Assembly (NCBI RefSeq): GCF_000296815.2
Contig: NZ_CAIT01000009.1
Span: forward strand, 1,550,001-1,614,000
Direction of reading: 5' to 3'
DNA from: Fibrisoma limi BUZ 3
GTDB lineage: Bacteria > Bacteroidota > Bacteroidia > Cytophagales > Spirosomataceae
DNA: 64,000 nucleotides
The notes beneath the pieces are model-generated. The model was not told where the DNA came from. It saw only the letters and a list, made by a program, of their open reading frames with translations, and did not search any database. Below are positions 62,042-64,000 of this stretch, in pieces. The translations under genes were made by a program, and so were the position numbers. Numbering within the stretch: the first letter of the stretch is position 1; each line of letters starts with the position of its first letter.

Positions 62042-62455
62042 ATGCGGTCGCTGGAAACGCTTCACCTCAGCGATCTGAAACGTCAGGTTGAGCGAATTCT
62101 CGGCTGGGAACCCGCCCGGTACTGGCAACCACGCGATTTCACGCAGCTCAGTAACAAGATTTTTGCGTACACGTATCACTACATCAGCGCCCGGGACTTA
62201 CAGCGGTTCTGGCAGGGCCCTGCGGCTGCTACCCTTCAACCTCCCCTACTCGACACCCTGGCCCGATTCGTGGATTTCCGTGACTGGGAGGACTTTTGCA
62301 CCCGCCATACGTACGGCATCATTGAAACCGGCCACGGCACAGTACAACCATATCCCCGGGTCTGGGAAGTACCGACGCGCTGGGTCCTGATTCTCTGGTC
62401 ACTGTCGGTGCTGGCGTCCATCCTGACGGCCTTGCTACTCGTCTGGTTTCGGTAA
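62042..62455 (+). CDS. Small membrane protein with Bacteroidota helical N-terminal domain
   Basis: 137 residues from the ATG at 62042; the frame is open to 61922, overlapping the NagX-like gene, and a GTG at 61994 is another option. The N-terminal part (about 6-90) has I-L-G-W, F-T-Q-L-S-N-K-I-F, A-R-D-L-Q-R-F-W and L-L-D-T-L-A-R-F-V-D-F-R-D-W. This matches a recurrent helical module found at the N-terminus of diverse Cytophagales proteins, with no known function. One membrane helix follows at about 112-135. It may be a membrane-bound signalling adaptor. Confidence 0.6.
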   Translation: MRSLETLHLSDLKRQVERILGWEPARYWQPRDFTQLSNKIFAYTYHYISARDLQRFWQGPAAATLQPPLLDTLARFVDFRDWEDFCTRHTYGIIETGHGTVQPYPRVWEVPTRWVLILWSLSVLASILTALLLVWFR

Positions 62456-62507
62456 ACGTTTCCACTGAATATTTCGTTATTTTGTTGCATTTTCCACTGA
62501 CATAATC

Positions 62508-64000
62508 ATGTACTTGAACGACCGCCTGGTACGTTTTGCTTTTCCCGTAAGCCTGCTGCTTAGCACCACGCTGGTGCTGGCACAACCGGCTACAAAACCA
62601 AAACCCACGAAGGCCCCGGCCTCTCAGTCAGTGTCGGCTCCGGCTAAAGCTGGATTCGACCTCAGTAAGCCTATTCCAACCGATCCTGCCGTGAAAGTAG
62701 GTAAGCTACCGAATGGCCTTACGTATTACATCCGCAAGAACGCCGAGCCTAAAAACCGCGCTGAACTCCGTCTGGTGATCCGGGCCGGATCGGTGCTGGA
62801 AACCGACGAACAGCAGGGGCTGGCGCACTTCATGGAACACATGGAGTTCAACGGCACCAAAAATTTCCCAAAAAACGAACTGGTCAATGTGCTGCAATCG
62901 GCGGGTATCCGCTTCGGGGCCGACCTGAACGCCTACACCGGTTTCGACGAGACAGTGTATCAGTTGCCCGTTCCAACGGATTCGGCCAACGTATTCCGGC
63001 AGGCCTTCCAGATTCTGGAAGACTGGGCCCACAACGCCACTCTCGACCCCAAAGAGATCGATAAAGAACGGGGCGTTGTGCTCGAAGAATGGCGACTGGG
63101 CCGGGGGGCCGGTCAGCGGATGCGCGACAAATATTTTCCGCTGATCCTGAACAACTCCCGGTATGCAAACCGCCTGCCGATCGGTAAAGAGGACGTCATC
63201 AAAAACTTTAAGCCGGAGGTGCTTGAGCAGTTTTATAAAGATTGGTACCGCCCGGATCTGATGGCCGTAATTGCCGTGGGTGATTTCAACGTGAATGAAG
63301 TGGAAGGTATCATTCGGGAGAAATTCAGCCGGATTCCGGCCGTCCCGAATCCAAAGCCCCGTACGGAATACGACATCCCGGCCCATAAGGATACCAAAGT
63401 GGTGATTGTGACGGACCCCGAGCAGCCTAACACGGTTGTTCAGGTTATTTACAAGCGGCCGGAAATTAAAGAACGTACCCTGAACGATCTGCGCGAAAGC
63501 ATCAAGCGGGGTTTGTTCAACACGATGCTTGGGAATCGAATCCAGGAACTGACCCAGCAGGCCGATCCCCCATTTCTGTTCGGCTACAGCAACTACAGCG
63601 ATTTCCTGGGTAATCTCGACGCTTTCACGTCCGTAGCTGTGGCAAAAGAAGGGAACGTAGAGCGGGCCATTCGGGCCGTGCTGGACGAGAACGCCCGCGT
63701 GAAGCAGTTTGGCTTTACCGAAACCGAGCTGGCCCGCGCCAAGCAGGAATTTTTTACGGGTGTTGAGCAGGCGTATAAAGAGCGCGACAAAACCCGCTCG
63801 TCGAACTTCGTCAACGAATACGTACGGAACTTTACCGACAAGGAACCATACACAAGCATCGAGTTTTACTACGACTTCCTGAAGAAAGAGCAGGCAACGA
63901 TCAAACTGGCCGAGGTGAATGCACTGGTTGATCAGTTCATCCGGAACGAAAACCGGGCGGTGGTCGTGATGGCTCCCGATAAAGACAAGGATAAGTTACC
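62508..64000 (+). CDS. M16 family zinc peptidase, N-terminal part only
   Basis: About 497 residues are visible before the right edge. A signal peptide ends near L-V-L-A-Q. The inverted zinc motif H-F-M-E-H lies in the first M16 domain, with further Glu in R-G-V-V-L-E-E-W. It belongs to the PqqL/insulinase-like two-half peptidases of about 940 residues, so roughly half is missing. In Bacteroidota these enzymes act in the periplasm on peptides. The start is the ATG at 62508. Confidence 0.9.
   Translation, partial: MYLNDRLVRFAFPVSLLLSTTLVLAQPATKPKPTKAPASQSVSAPAKAGFDLSKPIPTDPAVKVGKLPNGLTYYIRKNAEPKNRAELRLVIRAGSVLETDEQQGLAHFMEHMEFNGTKNFPKNELVNVLQSAGIRFGADLNAYTGFDETVYQLPVPTDSANVFRQAFQILEDWAHNATLDPKEIDKERGVVLEEWRLGRGAGQRMRDKYFPLILNNSRYANRLPIGKEDVIKNFKPEVLEQFYKDWYRPDLMAVIAVGDFNVNEVEGIIREKFSRIPAVPNPKPRTEYDIPAHKDTKVVIVTDPEQPNTVVQVIYKRPEIKERTLNDLRESIKRGLFNTMLGNRIQELTQQADPPFLFGYSNYSDFLGNLDAFTSVAVAKEGNVERAIRAVLDENARVKQFGFTETELARAKQEFFTGVEQAYKERDKTRSSNFVNEYVRNFTDKEPYTSIEFYYDFLKKEQATIKLAEVNALVDQFIRNENRAVVVMAPDKDKDKL

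Noticed and set aside
1-64000. CRISPR arrays, tRNA or rRNA genes
   Set aside because: No regularly spaced repeats, no cloverleaf-like sequence and no rRNA signature were found on either strand by eye; a dedicated scan such as tRNAscan-SE would settle the tRNA question.

Overview
The window is a densely coded chromosome segment of a Bacteroidota bacterium, most likely a Cytophagales/Spirosoma-type organism (inference from gene families; no 16S or other marker is present). Supporting signs are Bacteroidota-type promoters (TTG or TTTG near -33 and TAnnTTTG near -7), a type IX secretion PorE-like lipoprotein, a LytTR response regulator, the long NagB-PIG-L fusion, many SPII lipoproteins and the acpP-fabF-rnc order. 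I see no rRNA, tRNA, CRISPR array, transposase or prophage.

Layout. 1-3.7 kb: end of a membrane glycosyltransferase, a sugar-nucleotide epimerase, a small lipoprotein and an M3 oligopeptidase. 3.8-6.7 kb: BlaI-type repressor plus a very long M56 sensor-protease, preceded by two identical-half-site operators. 6.8-12.5 kb: a 2Fe-2S reductase, an N-acetylglucosamine-kinase-like protein, a cytochrome b5-like protein, two lipoproteins, thiL and manC. 12.7-20 kb: AraC regulator and RND efflux operon (permease, DUF952 protein, adaptor, TolC-like channel). 20-25.2 kb: TspO-like membrane protein, PorE-like protein, udk and a second 2Fe-2S reductase. 25.3-29 kb: nadA and nadB (quinolinate synthesis), separated by an intact RelE-type toxin-antitoxin pair, a 43-bp relic of the nadA 3' end and a decayed DUF433/DUF5615 pair. 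29-37.4 kb: LytTR regulator, acpP-fabF-rnc, Hsp20, HtrA-type protease, gmd and a SPOR lipoprotein. 37.5-49.6 kb: murB, ROK kinase, SDR, MlaE/MlaF-like ABC pair, flippase, purH-plsC-gatC-gtrA and ruvX-def-nitrilase. 49.6-64 kb: an accessory and carbohydrate-oriented stretch with a secreted glycosidase-like protein, a sulfatase, CGNR regulator/EamA exporter, Gfo/Idh oxidoreductase, nagB-PIG-L, a putative NDT/TIR-like signalling protein, a secreted metallo-beta-lactamase-fold protein, a NagX-like acyltransferase, a small membrane protein with a Bacteroidota-specific helical domain, and the start of an M16 peptidase.

Non-coding structure is notable. All four convergent intergenic gaps longer than 50 bp carry perfect inverted repeats with 20-31 bp arms. 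A 13-14 base motif recurs at three intergenic sites. Polypurine tracts recur at three gene ends. Several hairpins sit directly on start codons or promoters.

Most promising for follow-up: the toxin-antitoxin insertions inside the nad locus with the nadA relic, the two-domain NDT/TIR-like protein at 58.4 kb with a hairpin over its promoter, the paired BlaI operators, and the family of long intergenic palindromes.
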